From: Flammeovirga pectinis
Lineage (GTDB): Bacteria > Bacteroidota > Bacteroidia > Cytophagales > Flammeovirgaceae
Assembly (NCBI RefSeq): GCF_003970675.1
Contig: NZ_CP034562.1
Coordinates: 2,480,001 to 2,544,000, forward strand
Direction: 5' to 3'
DNA length: 64,000 bases
In this document: positions 45,554 to 54,356 of the stretch, in pieces
Layout: the number at the start of each line of letters is the position of its first letter
Numbering within the stretch: the stretch's first letter is position 1
The notes under the pieces: model-generated
Database searches by the model: none
Told to the model about the DNA's origin: nothing
What the model saw: the letters and a program-made list of their open reading frames with translations, nothing else
Position numbers and translations under genes: made by a program

Positions 45554-46357
45554 TTATTTTTTCAAATCCATTTCTAAATCAGCCCTGCCCTTCAATTTAT
45601 ATTTTGATGGTATTTTAAATGGCATTTTCTGTGCTTCTTCTTCAAGTTGAATTCTAGAAAATGAAATATCTACAGAAGTTGCCTCTTGTAAATTATCTGC
45701 CGTTCCTGTTCCTATTTTTACTACAGAATGATAAGGAGCAATTTGAGATGGTGCTTCATTAACTGCTTTAAAATCCATATAATCTATAAGAGCAATCTTC
45801 TTTTCCTTACGTAGAGAAACCGCAATTTTTTCTAGCTTTTGAGATGTTCTACTAATTAATGCAACAGACTCCATTCCCTTACCTTTTAAGGTCAGTAAAA
45901 AGTTATCGTCATCCATTTTTAATTTACCATCTTCAAAATTAGAAGGTAAATCACCCGTAAAAATAGATTGTAATAAATCGTAGTCAATTCTTGTCCCTAA
46001 AAGTAATTCGACATCATCATAACTTAAAGCATAAGCTTCCTTATCCATTTTCATTAATGCAAAAACACTATCTTTTGTAGCAAGCACTCTCAACCCTTCA
46101 ATCTTTGCTACACGCATAGACATCCACATTTTTGTATCTTTTTCAATTCGAGTATCTACAGAGAGTTTCATGTCTTTTGCAGGAGAATCGAATTCTAATT
46201 TCCCTTTAGTAGAAAGGTACTTGTAGTTTAAATTGTGGATATCTAAAGAAGAGCTTTTATTAGAATCCGTAGTAGTAACTGTTTTAGGCTGGCAGCCTAC
46301 TAGAAATAAAACAGTAAGGGTAGAAATAAAATGGATGGTGTTATTGAACTTTCTCAT
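45554..46357 (-). CDS. DUF4292-family lipoprotein
   Basis: 267 residues with lipobox TVLFLVGC, so it is lipid-anchored. LSTKGKLEFDSPAKDMKLSV and IEKDTKMWMSMRVAKIEGLR, followed by DLLQSIFTGDLPSNF, match DUF4292. The family resembles LolB/LppX-like folds that bind lipids or lipoproteins. In Bacteroidota it is usually an essential-looking envelope gene without assigned function. It lies downstream of valS (about 90 bp) but behind the valS terminator, so independent transcription is likely. Confidence 0.87.
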   Translation of the reverse strand: MRKFNNTIHFISTLTVLFLVGCQPKTVTTTDSNKSSSLDIHNLNYKYLSTKGKLEFDSPAKDMKLSVDTRIEKDTKMWMSMRVAKIEGLRVLATKDSVFALMKMDKEAYALSYDDVELLLGTRIDYDLLQSIFTGDLPSNFEDGKLKMDDDNFLLTLKGKGMESVALISRTSQKLEKIAVSLRKEKKIALIDYMDFKAVNEAPSQIAPYHSVVKIGTGTADNLQEATSVDISFSRIQLEEEAQKMPFKIPSKYKLKGRADLEMDLKK

Positions 46358-46398
46358 TCAAGTAATTTATGGTATCTATATACAATAAGTTCATTAAA

Positions 46399-46427
46399 AA
46401 AGGCAATCGCATTACACGATTGCCTTT
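46399..46427 (-). terminator. Terminator after valS
   Basis: Perfect 11-bp stem AAAGGCAATCG/CGATTGCCTTT with a 7-nt loop, followed by TTTT on the minus strand. Confidence 0.88.
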
Positions 46428-46446
46428 AAATATAAGTATTTTCTCT

Positions 46447-49077
46447 TTAGAGTTTTGCTAATGCATCTTCTAATACTTTGATTTTACTTTCTGCATCAGC
46501 CATTTTCTGACGTTCTTTTGCTACAACTGCCTCTGGAGCATTTGCTACAAAACGTTCGTTAGATAATTTCTTTTCTACAGAAGCAATAAAACCTTTAGTA
46601 TATTCTAACTCCTTAGACATTTTTTCTTTTTCTGCTTCAACATCAATTTGGTCAGCTACATCTATAAAACAAGTATCTGATTTGTATACAAATTGAGTTG
46701 CTCCTTCTACTTCAGCATCAACCATAGTTAACGATTCAAGGTTAGCAAGTTTTGTAATAATACCACCAAAACGATCGTATACCGTTGTATCTTTTGTCAT
46801 GATAGACATTGGAAGAGGTACTTTAGGACCAATTTGTTTTTGGTTTCTTACATTTCTTACTTGAGAGATAACATCGAATGCAGCAGCTGCTTGTTCCAAT
46901 AAAGTAACATCAAAAGGTTGTACTGTTGGGTATTCTGCAACAACACATGCTTCACCTTCTTTTCTGTCTCCGATTACATGCCAAATTTCTTCTGTTAAGA
47001 AAGGCATAAATGGATGAAGAAGTTTTACAATCTTCTCAAAGAATTTGATTGTCGCTTCTAAAGTTGCTTTATCTATTGGAGAACCATATTCTGGCTTGAT
47101 CATTTCTAAATACCAAGAACAGAAATCGTCCCAAACCAATTTATAGATAGACATTAATGCATCTGATAATCTGTATTTATCACAGTTAGCATCAACCTCT
47201 TCTAAAACAGCATTAAAACGAGACTCGAACCAATCGATAGCTATTTTATTTGCTTCTGGTTGTGGAGCATCTGTTACTTCTAGACCTTTCACTAAACGTA
47301 AAGCATTCCATATTTTGTTGGCAAAATTACGTCCTTGCTCACATAACTTCTCATCAAATAACAAGTCGTTACCTGCAGCAGCAGAAAGTAATAGACCAAC
47401 ACGAACACCATCCGCTCCGTAGATTTTCATTAAATCTAAAGGATCTGGAGAGTTACCCAATGATTTAGACATTTTACGTCCTTCACCATCTCTAACAATA
47501 CCAGTTAAGTATACGTTCTTAAATGGTAATTCGCCTTTCCACTCATAACCAGCAATGATCATACGTGCTACCCAGAAGAATAAAATATCTGGACCCGTTA
47601 CTAAATCATCTGTAGGATAGTAATAGTTGATTTCCTCATTCTCAGGGTTTGTAATACCATCGAATACAGAAATTGGCCATAACCAAGAAGAGAACCAAGT
47701 ATCTAATACATCTTCATCTTGTATCAATTGATCAAGAGATGTAATAGATGGATCTTTTTCTTGTGCTAATGCTAATGCTTCTTCAGAAGTTTCTGCAACT
47801 ACATATTCACCATTTGGAAGATAGAAAGCAGGAATTTGCTGTCCCCACCATAACTGACGAGAAATACACCAATCCTTTACATTCTCCATCCAATGACGGT
47901 AGGTATTCTTAAATTTTGCAGGATGTAATTGAATTGTATCATTCATTACATTCTCTAATGCAGGTTTAGAGATTTCTTTCATAGAAACAAACCACTGCGT
48001 AGAAATTCTTGGTTCGATTACCGCACCAGTTCTTTCAGACGTACCTACTTTATTTACAAGCTCTTCTACCTTTACAAGGTTTCCGGCAGCTTCTAAGTCT
48101 TTTATAATTTCCTTACGAACAACAAAACGATCTTTGCCATCGTATTTTGCGCCAGCTTTAGCATTAATAGTACCATCTTCTTCAATGATATCAATAACTT
48201 CTAAGTTGTGCTTTAAGCCTAATCCGTAATCATTAATATCGTGAGCTGGAGTTACTTTTAAACAACCAGTACCAAATTCAATATCAACGTAATCATCACC
48301 AAAAACAGGAATTTCTCTATCTGTTGTTGGTACAATTACTTTCTTACCAATTAAGTCTTTGAAACGCTCATCGTTAGGATTTACACAAATACCAGCATCT
48401 GCAGGAATAGTTTCTGGACGAGTTGTAGCAATAGTTACAAACTCCCCTTCTTTACCTACAATTGGGTATTTAACGTAATATAATTTTGAGTTAACTTCTT
48501 TATGGATTACCTCTTCATCAGAAAGGGCAGTCTTACCTGTTGGATCCCAGTTTACCATACGAGCACCTCTGTACACCCAACCTTTCTTATAAAGATCTAC
48601 GAAAACTTTAATTACAGCTTTCGACATGTCCTCGTCCATTGTGAACTTAGTACGGTCCCAATCACAAGAAGCACCTAATTTCTGTAACTGATCTAGAATA
48701 ATACCACCATATTTTTCTTTCCATTCCCACGCGTAGCCCATGAACTCGTCGCGTGTAATGTCTTTTTTGGCAATATTTTTCTCTTCTTTTAGCATTTTTA
48801 CCACTTTCGCTTCTGTAGCGATAGAGGCATGGTCAGTACCAGGTACCCAACATGCTTCAAATCCTCTCATACGTGCACGACGAACCAATACATCTTGAAT
48901 TGTATTGTTCAACATGTGTCCCATATGAAGTACACCAGTTACGTTTGGCGGTGGAATGACGACGGTAAATGGCTTCTTATTAGGGTTTGGCTCCGAGTGG
49001 AAGTATTTATTTTCTAACCAGAATTGATACCATTTGTCCTCTATATTTTGAGGATTGTACTTAGACGCAAGTTCCAT
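46447..49077 (-). CDS. valS: Valine--tRNA ligase
   Basis: 876 residues, full length for Bacteroidota. Class I synthetase: HIGH-type motif PPPNVTGVLHMGHMLNN, CWVPGTDHASIATEAKV, the editing CP1 domain (ATTRPETIPADAGICVNPND, FGTGCLKVTPAHD), the WCISRQLWWGQQIPAFY segment and the KMSKS motif DGEGRKMSKSLGNSPDP. The anticodon-binding domain and a C-terminal coiled coil (SKELEYTKGFIASVEKKLSN) are present. It charges the tRNA-Val genes at 15873-16615. A -7 box lies about 75 bp upstream. Confidence 0.97.
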   Translation of the reverse strand: MELASKYNPQNIEDKWYQFWLENKYFHSEPNPNKKPFTVVIPPPNVTGVLHMGHMLNNTIQDVLVRRARMRGFEACWVPGTDHASIATEAKVVKMLKEEKNIAKKDITRDEFMGYAWEWKEKYGGIILDQLQKLGASCDWDRTKFTMDEDMSKAVIKVFVDLYKKGWVYRGARMVNWDPTGKTALSDEEVIHKEVNSKLYYVKYPIVGKEGEFVTIATTRPETIPADAGICVNPNDERFKDLIGKKVIVPTTDREIPVFGDDYVDIEFGTGCLKVTPAHDINDYGLGLKHNLEVIDIIEEDGTINAKAGAKYDGKDRFVVRKEIIKDLEAAGNLVKVEELVNKVGTSERTGAVIEPRISTQWFVSMKEISKPALENVMNDTIQLHPAKFKNTYRHWMENVKDWCISRQLWWGQQIPAFYLPNGEYVVAETSEEALALAQEKDPSITSLDQLIQDEDVLDTWFSSWLWPISVFDGITNPENEEINYYYPTDDLVTGPDILFFWVARMIIAGYEWKGELPFKNVYLTGIVRDGEGRKMSKSLGNSPDPLDLMKIYGADGVRVGLLLSAAAGNDLLFDEKLCEQGRNFANKIWNALRLVKGLEVTDAPQPEANKIAIDWFESRFNAVLEEVDANCDKYRLSDALMSIYKLVWDDFCSWYLEMIKPEYGSPIDKATLEATIKFFEKIVKLLHPFMPFLTEEIWHVIGDRKEGEACVVAEYPTVQPFDVTLLEQAAAAFDVISQVRNVRNQKQIGPKVPLPMSIMTKDTTVYDRFGGIITKLANLESLTMVDAEVEGATQFVYKSDTCFIDVADQIDVEAEKEKMSKELEYTKGFIASVEKKLSNERFVANAPEAVVAKERQKMADAESKIKVLEDALAKL

Positions 49078-49436
49078 GCTTTTAATTTTACAGAAAAAAT
49101 AATTTATACTAAATGACCCCTTTCGAGGCTCATAAATTCTTTACGAACGGCAAATTTAATCAAAAAGAATTTTAGATGATGAAGAATTAAGAATTAATAA
49201 TTGAATATAAATCAGAAATCAAACAGAATGCGTTTATCAAAAGGTAATTCATGATGAAAACGACATTAATTACATTACAACATCAGGTTTCATTATAAAA
49301 TTTAGCACTCCTTTTTATGTTTATCAAAACATCACATTTCCTTTTCATGCATTAACTTATGTTATAAAACAGCTTTTATTGTAACCGAGTACTTAGAAAA
49401 AACGAATACACTATTAACACTCAAAATAATTTACTC
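49078..49436. other. 359-bp intergenic region between valS and the IS30-like gene
   Basis: AT-rich, without an ORF on either strand. The left part holds the valS promoter box. I see no terminal inverted repeats that would mark an intact insertion sequence. Confidence 0.4.
49151..49158 (-). promoter_or_regulatory. valS -7 promoter box
   Basis: Minus-strand TAAATTTG matches TAnnTTTG, 74 nt upstream of the valS start; no clear -33 box. Confidence 0.5.
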
Positions 49437-49988
49437 ATGAAAAACCTAACCTATCATCAAAGAGTACGCTTACAAGTTGCTTATGCAGCCAAGATTAGGA
49501 TAAAAGGAATTGCTCATTTAGTAGAAGTATCAACGACTACCATTTATAGAGAACTAAAACGAAATAGTATGCCTAATGGGAAATACGTGGCAGAGTATGC
49601 CCAAAAACTAGCCATCGCAAGAAAAAAAATGGCAAGCAGTACCAAAAAGAGAAGTTTTATATTCCATTATAAAAGAATAAAATATATGTTATATACTAAC
49701 CGAACTAAAATTTATTGGTTAAGTGATGCCAACAGGGATGAATACATTTTCAGTCCATACTATAAAATGAGACGATTAGGACCAAAGAAAATTTACAACT
49801 TGTATTATGGGTTTATTATGTTCCATTATATGGACAATGAACCTTTGTACCAATTTCTATACGCACATCTAAGATGGAAAAGGAAAGTTAGACAAGAGCG
49901 TAGGCTACAAAAAGAAGTCATTCAAAATTCATTTTATTCTATCCCTCCCAAAGCTACAATCAATTTTATTGATAAGAAGGCAGCCTAA
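49437..49988 (+). CDS. IS30-like HTH protein lacking the DDE domain
   Basis: 183 residues. The first 60 resemble the IS30-family HTH_38: LTYHQRVRLQVAYAAKIRIK, GIAHLVEVSTTTIYRELKRN. The later EPLYQFLYAHLRWKRKVRQE echoes the IS30 linker segment. The integrase catalytic core with its DDE triad is absent, so the protein cannot be a working IS30 transposase by itself. The remaining middle part is Tyr/Lys/Arg-rich and basic. It may be a truncated transposase or a co-opted DNA-binding protein. No flanking inverted repeats were seen. Confidence 0.6.
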   Translation: MKNLTYHQRVRLQVAYAAKIRIKGIAHLVEVSTTTIYRELKRNSMPNGKYVAEYAQKLAIARKKMASSTKKRSFIFHYKRIKYMLYTNRTKIYWLSDANRDEYIFSPYYKMRRLGPKKIYNLYYGFIMFHYMDNEPLYQFLYAHLRWKRKVRQERRLQKEVIQNSFYSIPPKATINFIDKKAA

Positions 49989-50081
49989 TGTCTACTTTCA
50001 AAAAAACACTTCTAAAATAGATTAATTACTACTCGACTTACCACTAAAAAATTATTCTTCTGTACTTTTTTACTTCTTGTT

Positions 50082-50103
50082 ACACATCTTAACCGGTTAA
50101 CGG
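50082..50103 (+). repeat. Left arm of imperfect inverted repeat bracketing the RHS remnant
   Basis: ACACATCTTAACCGGTTAAC begins at 50082. The reverse complement of 51561-51579 is ACACATCTAACCGTTAACG, which aligns with it over 19 positions with two single-base gaps. Confidence 0.5.
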
Positions 50104-50222
50104 TTATTTTTTTGTCAAAAATTTGATAAAATTAGAAAGTGATGCGTTTGCTCACGAAATAATTTCATCTTGAAAAAAGGTTTTATGAAATTCAACGCTG
50201 TCTACATCCACTGTTCTTTTTA

Positions 50223-50375
50223 CTAATTTGCATTAGCTAATCCATTGCTCAAGAGCACGTGTATTAGTTCAAACTTTTTGTGGTCTTTCAATTGAGCTAC
50301 TTTTTCTTGGGCAGATAAGTTGAGGGAGATTAGAAAAAAGAAGAAGAGGAAGATTTGCTTTGGAAGTTTTTTCAT
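50223..50375 (-). CDS. 50-residue ORF with signal peptide (gene remnant or small secreted peptide)
   Basis: Starts ATG at 50373-50375 and stops TAG at 50223-50225. The N-terminus MKKLPKQIFLFFFFLISLNL followed by SAQ is a clean Sec signal peptide, then a short mature part of 28 residues (EKVAQLKDHKKFELIHVLLS...). The stop may mark a truncation of a larger secreted protein, possibly the missing N-terminus of the RHS protein, but that is a guess. Confidence 0.45.
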   Translation of the reverse strand: MKKLPKQIFLFFFFLISLNLSAQEKVAQLKDHKKFELIHVLLSNGLANAN

Positions 50376-50480
50376 GGTTCTATTTTGGTTGTAAGTTGGG
50401 AACTTAAAACACTTTTAAAGTTTATAATGAGATACTGCGAACAGTACTATTTCAACTCGGTGGATAATAATATCAATTCC

Positions 50481-50915
50481 CTAGATTTTCATATAAGTAA
50501 TTCTTTTTTTTATTTCTAAGAAATCCCTCCAAGATGTTGAGTCTACCTTAAATACCTTTCTCTCCCAGTCTCCTTTTTTATAACAATCAAAGGTGATTGT
50601 ATGAAATGATTTTTCACATTTAATATCTTTATATTCATACTTATGTTTTAAAGTAAAACATAGATATTTTCTTTTAAAAAGAATTCTATCCTCGTAAAAA
50701 ATCATCTCTTTCAAATACGGTTTACCATTTAGAATAAATGTAAAAATGATAACATATAAAAGTAACAATGCCAATGTTTGAGAATTTGAAACATTGTAAT
50801 ATGAATAAGAGATTGTCCCTATTGTGAATATTATAGAAAGTAAAAGGGAATATAAAAGAAGCTTGAAAATACTTTCATTTTTTTCACTGTTTATATATAT
50901 AATTTCCTTCATCAA
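50481..50915 (-). CDS. Small membrane protein, putative immunity protein
   Basis: 144 residues. Two predicted membrane helices (about 18-38 LLLYSLLLSIIFTIGTISYS and 49-65 LLLLYVIIFTFILNG) are followed by a soluble beta-rich segment (about 70-135) with a PH-like pattern (EMIFYEDRILFKRKYLCFTL). Its ATG overlaps the stop of the upstream toxin-tip ORF by 4 bp (ATGA), the usual coupling for toxin-immunity pairs. I recognise no family; immunity is inferred from position only. Confidence 0.55.
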   Translation of the reverse strand: MMKEIIYINSEKNESIFKLLLYSLLLSIIFTIGTISYSYYNVSNSQTLALLLLYVIIFTFILNGKPYLKEMIFYEDRILFKRKYLCFTLKHKYEYKDIKCEKSFHTITFDCYKKGDWERKVFKVDSTSWRDFLEIKKRITYMKI

Positions 50916-51196
50916 TCAACTGGTATAGGGTCTATAATTATATCTTTTGCTTCAATAGTACTTTTGGGACTAAATAAGGCCTGTATATGTGAACCAATAT
51001 TATAAGACTTAGCTCCAAATGACAACCCTAGTTTATAATATCCAAAATTTTGATAAAGATGCATACTAAATTGATTGCTTACCATAGGCTGAATTAATTT
51101 ATCGATCAAACCTGTCGGTGTTGCTGTCCCTAATTTATCAATCATTTTCAAACCTTGACCAACATTAACCGCAGCTGTAGTTACTTCATTTAACAT
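50912..51196 (-). CDS. Distal part of RHS C-terminal toxin-tip region (separate frame)
   Basis: 94 residues, starting in a different frame and overlapping the end of the RHS stub by 11 bases. It contains VGQGLKMIDKLGTATPTGLI and a C-terminal FGAKSYNIGSHIQALFSPKS segment. It could be the variable toxin end of the RHS protein separated by a frameshift, or a translationally coupled gene. No known nuclease or deaminase motif is visible. Confidence 0.45.
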   Translation of the reverse strand: MLNEVTTAAVNVGQGLKMIDKLGTATPTGLIDKLIQPMVSNQFSMHLYQNFGYYKLGLSFGAKSYNIGSHIQALFSPKSTIEAKDIIIDPIPVD

Positions 51197-51548
51197 TATC
51201 TTCAGTTATTCCATGATATAATAAATTCAATCCTGCTATTACTCTCACACTCCCATCAGCGACTAAATATGCACCTGGAATAGTACCTAAACCACTTGAA
51301 GCAGTAATAACACTTACTCCTCCTGCAACTTCTAACCCCCCAAAAGTTGTATACATTGCATCTTTCTTTATCGCATTCCAATCCCATAGACCATTAGGAT
51401 CATAATATAAAATTGGATTATTCCTCATGGCAAGATAACCACTAGCATACTGCCTAGCAGGGTCCACACTCATCCATCTACCAATCACAGGGTCGTACAT
51501 CCTAGCCTCAAAACTATTGAAACCTGTTTCATCTTTGGCTAATTCTGC
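51186..51548 (-). pseudogene. RHS repeat-associated core remnant (truncated)
   Basis: The open frame from 51548 reads AELAKDETGFNSFEAR, then MYDPVIGRWMSVDPARQYAS, then GYLAMRNNPILYYDPNG: the unmistakable C-terminal end of an RHS core. After it comes a Gly/Ala-rich pre-toxin segment (GLEVAGGVSVITASSGLGTI). A TAA stop immediately upstream (51549-51551) cuts off the rest: the hundreds of YD repeats, the export domain and the start are absent. The sequence above the stop still reads YGY, as in an intact RHS protein, and then merges into the inverted repeat. It is a decayed polymorphic toxin tip. Confidence 0.75.
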
Positions 51549-51560
51549 TTAGTAGCCATA

Positions 51561-51579
51561 CGTTAACGGTTAGATGTGT
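51561..51579 (-). repeat. Right arm of imperfect inverted repeat bracketing the RHS remnant
   Basis: CGTTAACGGTTAGATGTGT on the plus strand is the approximate reverse complement of 50082-50103. It sits 10 bp upstream of the point where RHS homology stops. Confidence 0.5.
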
Positions 51580-51624
51580 TTTGTAAACTTGTAGCGTGTT
51601 GTAAGTCAAAATGATACCCAGACC

Positions 51625-52278
51625 TTACTTTTTTAAAGTATTAAGGTCCTCAATAGTAAAATATCTATTGGGTTTAAATTTCTTCTCACAATATTTTAGA
51701 TATTTCTCATAATTAATAATGGTTATATTATAATCATTCGCAACTGATAAGATCAGATAATTAAATTCTAGAGTATAAATAGGCCATTTTAGTTTCGCTT
51801 TTTCCACAAAATCGATAAATTCCTTTGGCTCTTTTATATTAATCAAAAAGAAATTTTTATACTGTGAGTCTAGATTAGCAAAGAATATCCTTTGATCTAG
51901 TTCATCCTCACTTTTCAACATTTGATTTAAATATCTTTTTGCTCGTTCATTTTGTTCGAAATTATAAGAGAAATAAAATAATATCTGTAGTTGAAAAATA
52001 TCTGATTTCTCCATACTATCCATTATTTTATTAAATACAGTTGGTAAATTCTTATTACTCGCTTGAGTTAATAGGTAAATAATATCTTCTCCAATAGATG
52101 TATTTATACCATACTTTTTATTGATATGATTAATGTATTGCTTTTCAAATTGAGCATAACTAAACTGATCATTATACATTTGAGCAATTAATTGATCATA
52201 GTTTTTATAATCTCTAAAAATAAACATGGGGTTAAATAAATTAGGGTTAGGGTAATAGGAAATCGTTATAACTAGCAC
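51625..52278 (-). CDS. Hypothetical protein next to the RHS remnant
   Basis: 217 residues, or about 200 if translation starts at Met18 (FIFRDYKNYDQLI). Mostly helical, acidic/Lys-rich, no signal peptide or membrane helix. It contains AQFEKQYINHINKKYGINTS and FVEKAKLKWPIYTLEFNYLI. I recognise no family. Its position upstream of the RHS remnant on the same strand makes an orphan immunity or accessory gene plausible. Confidence 0.55.
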   Translation of the reverse strand: MLVITISYYPNPNLFNPMFIFRDYKNYDQLIAQMYNDQFSYAQFEKQYINHINKKYGINTSIGEDIIYLLTQASNKNLPTVFNKIMDSMEKSDIFQLQILFYFSYNFEQNERAKRYLNQMLKSEDELDQRIFFANLDSQYKNFFLINIKEPKEFIDFVEKAKLKWPIYTLEFNYLILSVANDYNITIINYEKYLKYCEKKFKPNRYFTIEDLNTLKK

Positions 52279-52315
52279 ATTAAATAGCTGAATAATAGGT
52301 TTTTACGTACACAAA

Positions 52316-52339
52316 AAGGACACCTAAATAGGTGTCCTT
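52316..52339 (-). terminator. Terminator after ctaD
   Basis: Perfect 10-bp stem AAGGACACCT/AGGTGTCCTT with a 4-nt loop, followed on the minus strand by TTTTT. Confidence 0.93.
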
Positions 52340-52422
52340 CATTGGTTTGTGATCTGTTACGAATCACAGATACTTCTGATAAAAGTATGTATATATAAAC
52401 TACTCTAGAGTAGGTTTACAAT

Positions 52423-54315
52423 CTAAATAAAAGGATTCTTTTCTCTCTCCTCACCTAATTTCTGTAGGTCTGAATCTAATTGAGCTAATACTCTTTCTTC
52501 ATCAGTGTTAGATTCCATAGTTTTTGATAATGGAACGTCTTGAGGGATAAAATCACCAAATCCGTCTTTATCAGCATCAGGCTTAGAGTAATCATAAGGC
52601 CAACGATAAACAATTGGTAATGCACCTGGCCAGTTACCGTGACCTGGTTTTCTTGGTGTAGTCCACTCCAAAGTATTAGAACCCCAAGGATTCAATGGAG
52701 CATTTTTACCTCTAAACATACTCCAGAAGAAGTTAAAGATAAAAATAAATTGACCCGCTACCGTTACAATTGCAGCAATTGAAATAAATGCATTTAAATC
52801 TGCAAATGTAGAGAACGCATCAAAATTTGTAAACGAATAGTATCTTCTTGGAAAACCAGCAATACCAATGTAGTGCATTGGGAAGAATACCATATATGCG
52901 CCTAAGAATGTTAACCAGAAGTGAACATAACCTAGTCCGCTATTCATCATCTTACCGAACATTTTTGGGAACCAGTGATAAACACCAGCCATCATTCCAA
53001 AGAATGCTGCAGAACCCATTACCAAGTGGAAGTGAGCTACTACAAAGTAAGTATCGTGTAATTGAATATCTAATGCTGAGTTACCTAAAATAATACCTGT
53101 AACACCACCAGAGATAAACAATGATACTAAACCAATTGAGAACAACATTGCAGGAGTAAATACAATATTACCTCTAAATAATGTTGTGATATAATTAAAT
53201 GCCTTAACAGCTGAAGGAACAGCAATAATTAAAGTTAAGAACATAAATATTGTACCTAAGAACGGATTCATACCAGACACAAACATATGGTGAGCCCATA
53301 CAATAAATGAAAGGAATGCAATACCTAACATAGAACCAATCATTGCTCTGTAACCAAAAATAGGTTTTCTAGAGTTTGTAGAGATTACTTCTGATGTTAA
53401 ACCTAAAGCAGGTAAAAGTACGATATATACTTCTGGGTGACCTAAGAACCAGAATAAGTGCTGGAATAAAATTGGGCTACCACCTGAATGCTCTAATAAT
53501 TCTCCCTGAATATAGATATCTGATAAGTAGAATGAAGTTCCAAAGCTACGATCAAATACTAATAATAATGCTGCTGCAAATAATACAGGGAAAGAAAGGA
53601 TACCGATAACTGCTGTAATAAAGAATGACCAGATTGTTAATGGCATTTTTGCAAATGACATACCAGCAGTTCTTAAGTTGATTACCGTAGAAATATAGTT
53701 AATTGAACCAAGTAAACTTGATGCAATAAAGAATACCATTGAAACTAACCATAAAGTCATACCAATACCTGAACCAGAAACTGCTTGAGGTAATGCTGAC
53801 AAAGGAGGATAAATTACCCAACCACCTGATGCAGGTCCTGTTGAAGTAAATAAAGAAGTAAGCATAATTACTGAAGCTAACGCAAATAACCAGTAAGAAA
53901 GCATGTTCATAAACCCTGATGCCATATCTCTTGCTCCAATTTGTAATGGAATCAAGAAGTTGGAAAAAGTACCACTTAAACCAGCTGTCAAAACAAAGAA
54001 TACCATAATAGTACCGTGCATTGTAACTGCAGCAAGATAAAATGTAGTATCCATTTTACCAGATTCAGTAATCCAATCACCCAACAATGGTCTTAACCAT
54101 TCTAAGTTAGCTTCAGGAAAACCTAATTGAATACGGAATAAAACTGATAACCCACCACCAATAATCGCCCAAAGAATACCTGAAATTAAGTATTGTTTTG
54201 CAATTACTTTATGATCATAAGAGAACACATAGTTGGTCCAGAAATTACCGTGATGTTCATGATCATCATGAGAATGAACATCATTATGTTCTACGTCTAA
54301 TACTACGCTTGACAT
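52423..54315 (-). CDS. ctaD: Cytochrome c oxidase subunit I
   Basis: 630 residues with at least 12 hydrophobic helices. It carries the haem-copper ligands and proton-channel motifs: AAVTMHGTIMVFFVLT (haem a His), FWFLGHPEVYIVLLPALG (CuB His and cross-linked Tyr), FIVWAHHMFVSGM (CuB His pair), LHDTYFVVAHFHLVMGSAA (haem ligands). It has an N-terminal His-rich extension (HNDVHSHDDHEHHG) that could bind metal, and a C-terminal ~60-residue soluble tail. It pairs with coxB 41 bp upstream, forming an A-family oxidase unit. Confidence 0.96.
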   Translation of the reverse strand: MSSVVLDVEHNDVHSHDDHEHHGNFWTNYVFSYDHKVIAKQYLISGILWAIIGGGLSVLFRIQLGFPEANLEWLRPLLGDWITESGKMDTTFYLAAVTMHGTIMVFFVLTAGLSGTFSNFLIPLQIGARDMASGFMNMLSYWLFALASVIMLTSLFTSTGPASGGWVIYPPLSALPQAVSGSGIGMTLWLVSMVFFIASSLLGSINYISTVINLRTAGMSFAKMPLTIWSFFITAVIGILSFPVLFAAALLLVFDRSFGTSFYLSDIYIQGELLEHSGGSPILFQHLFWFLGHPEVYIVLLPALGLTSEVISTNSRKPIFGYRAMIGSMLGIAFLSFIVWAHHMFVSGMNPFLGTIFMFLTLIIAVPSAVKAFNYITTLFRGNIVFTPAMLFSIGLVSLFISGGVTGIILGNSALDIQLHDTYFVVAHFHLVMGSAAFFGMMAGVYHWFPKMFGKMMNSGLGYVHFWLTFLGAYMVFFPMHYIGIAGFPRRYYSFTNFDAFSTFADLNAFISIAAIVTVAGQFIFIFNFFWSMFRGKNAPLNPWGSNTLEWTTPRKPGHGNWPGALPIVYRWPYDYSKPDADKDGFGDFIPQDVPLSKTMESNTDEERVLAQLDSDLQKLGEEREKNPFI

Positions 54316-54356
54316 ATTTTTTATATTTATGTATTTTGTATCTTATTCTACTATAA

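Larger units (their letters stand above)
49989..50480. other. 492-bp region with repeat copy and a 50-codon secreted ORF
   Basis: Holds the left copy of the inverted repeat (50082-50103) and a small minus-strand ORF (50223-50375) listed separately. The rest is AT-rich without a recognisable gene or RNA. Confidence 0.4.

Noticed and set aside
46447-49077. Functional link between valS and the nearby tRNA-Val array
   Set aside because: They are 30 kb apart with many unrelated genes between; nothing in the sequence indicates co-regulation.
51186-51207. Programmed frameshift joining the RHS stub and the next ORF
   Set aside because: The overlap (ATGTTAAATGA on the minus strand) is not a recognised slippery site and a stop (TAA) lies just upstream in the second frame, so a simple coupled start or decay is more likely.
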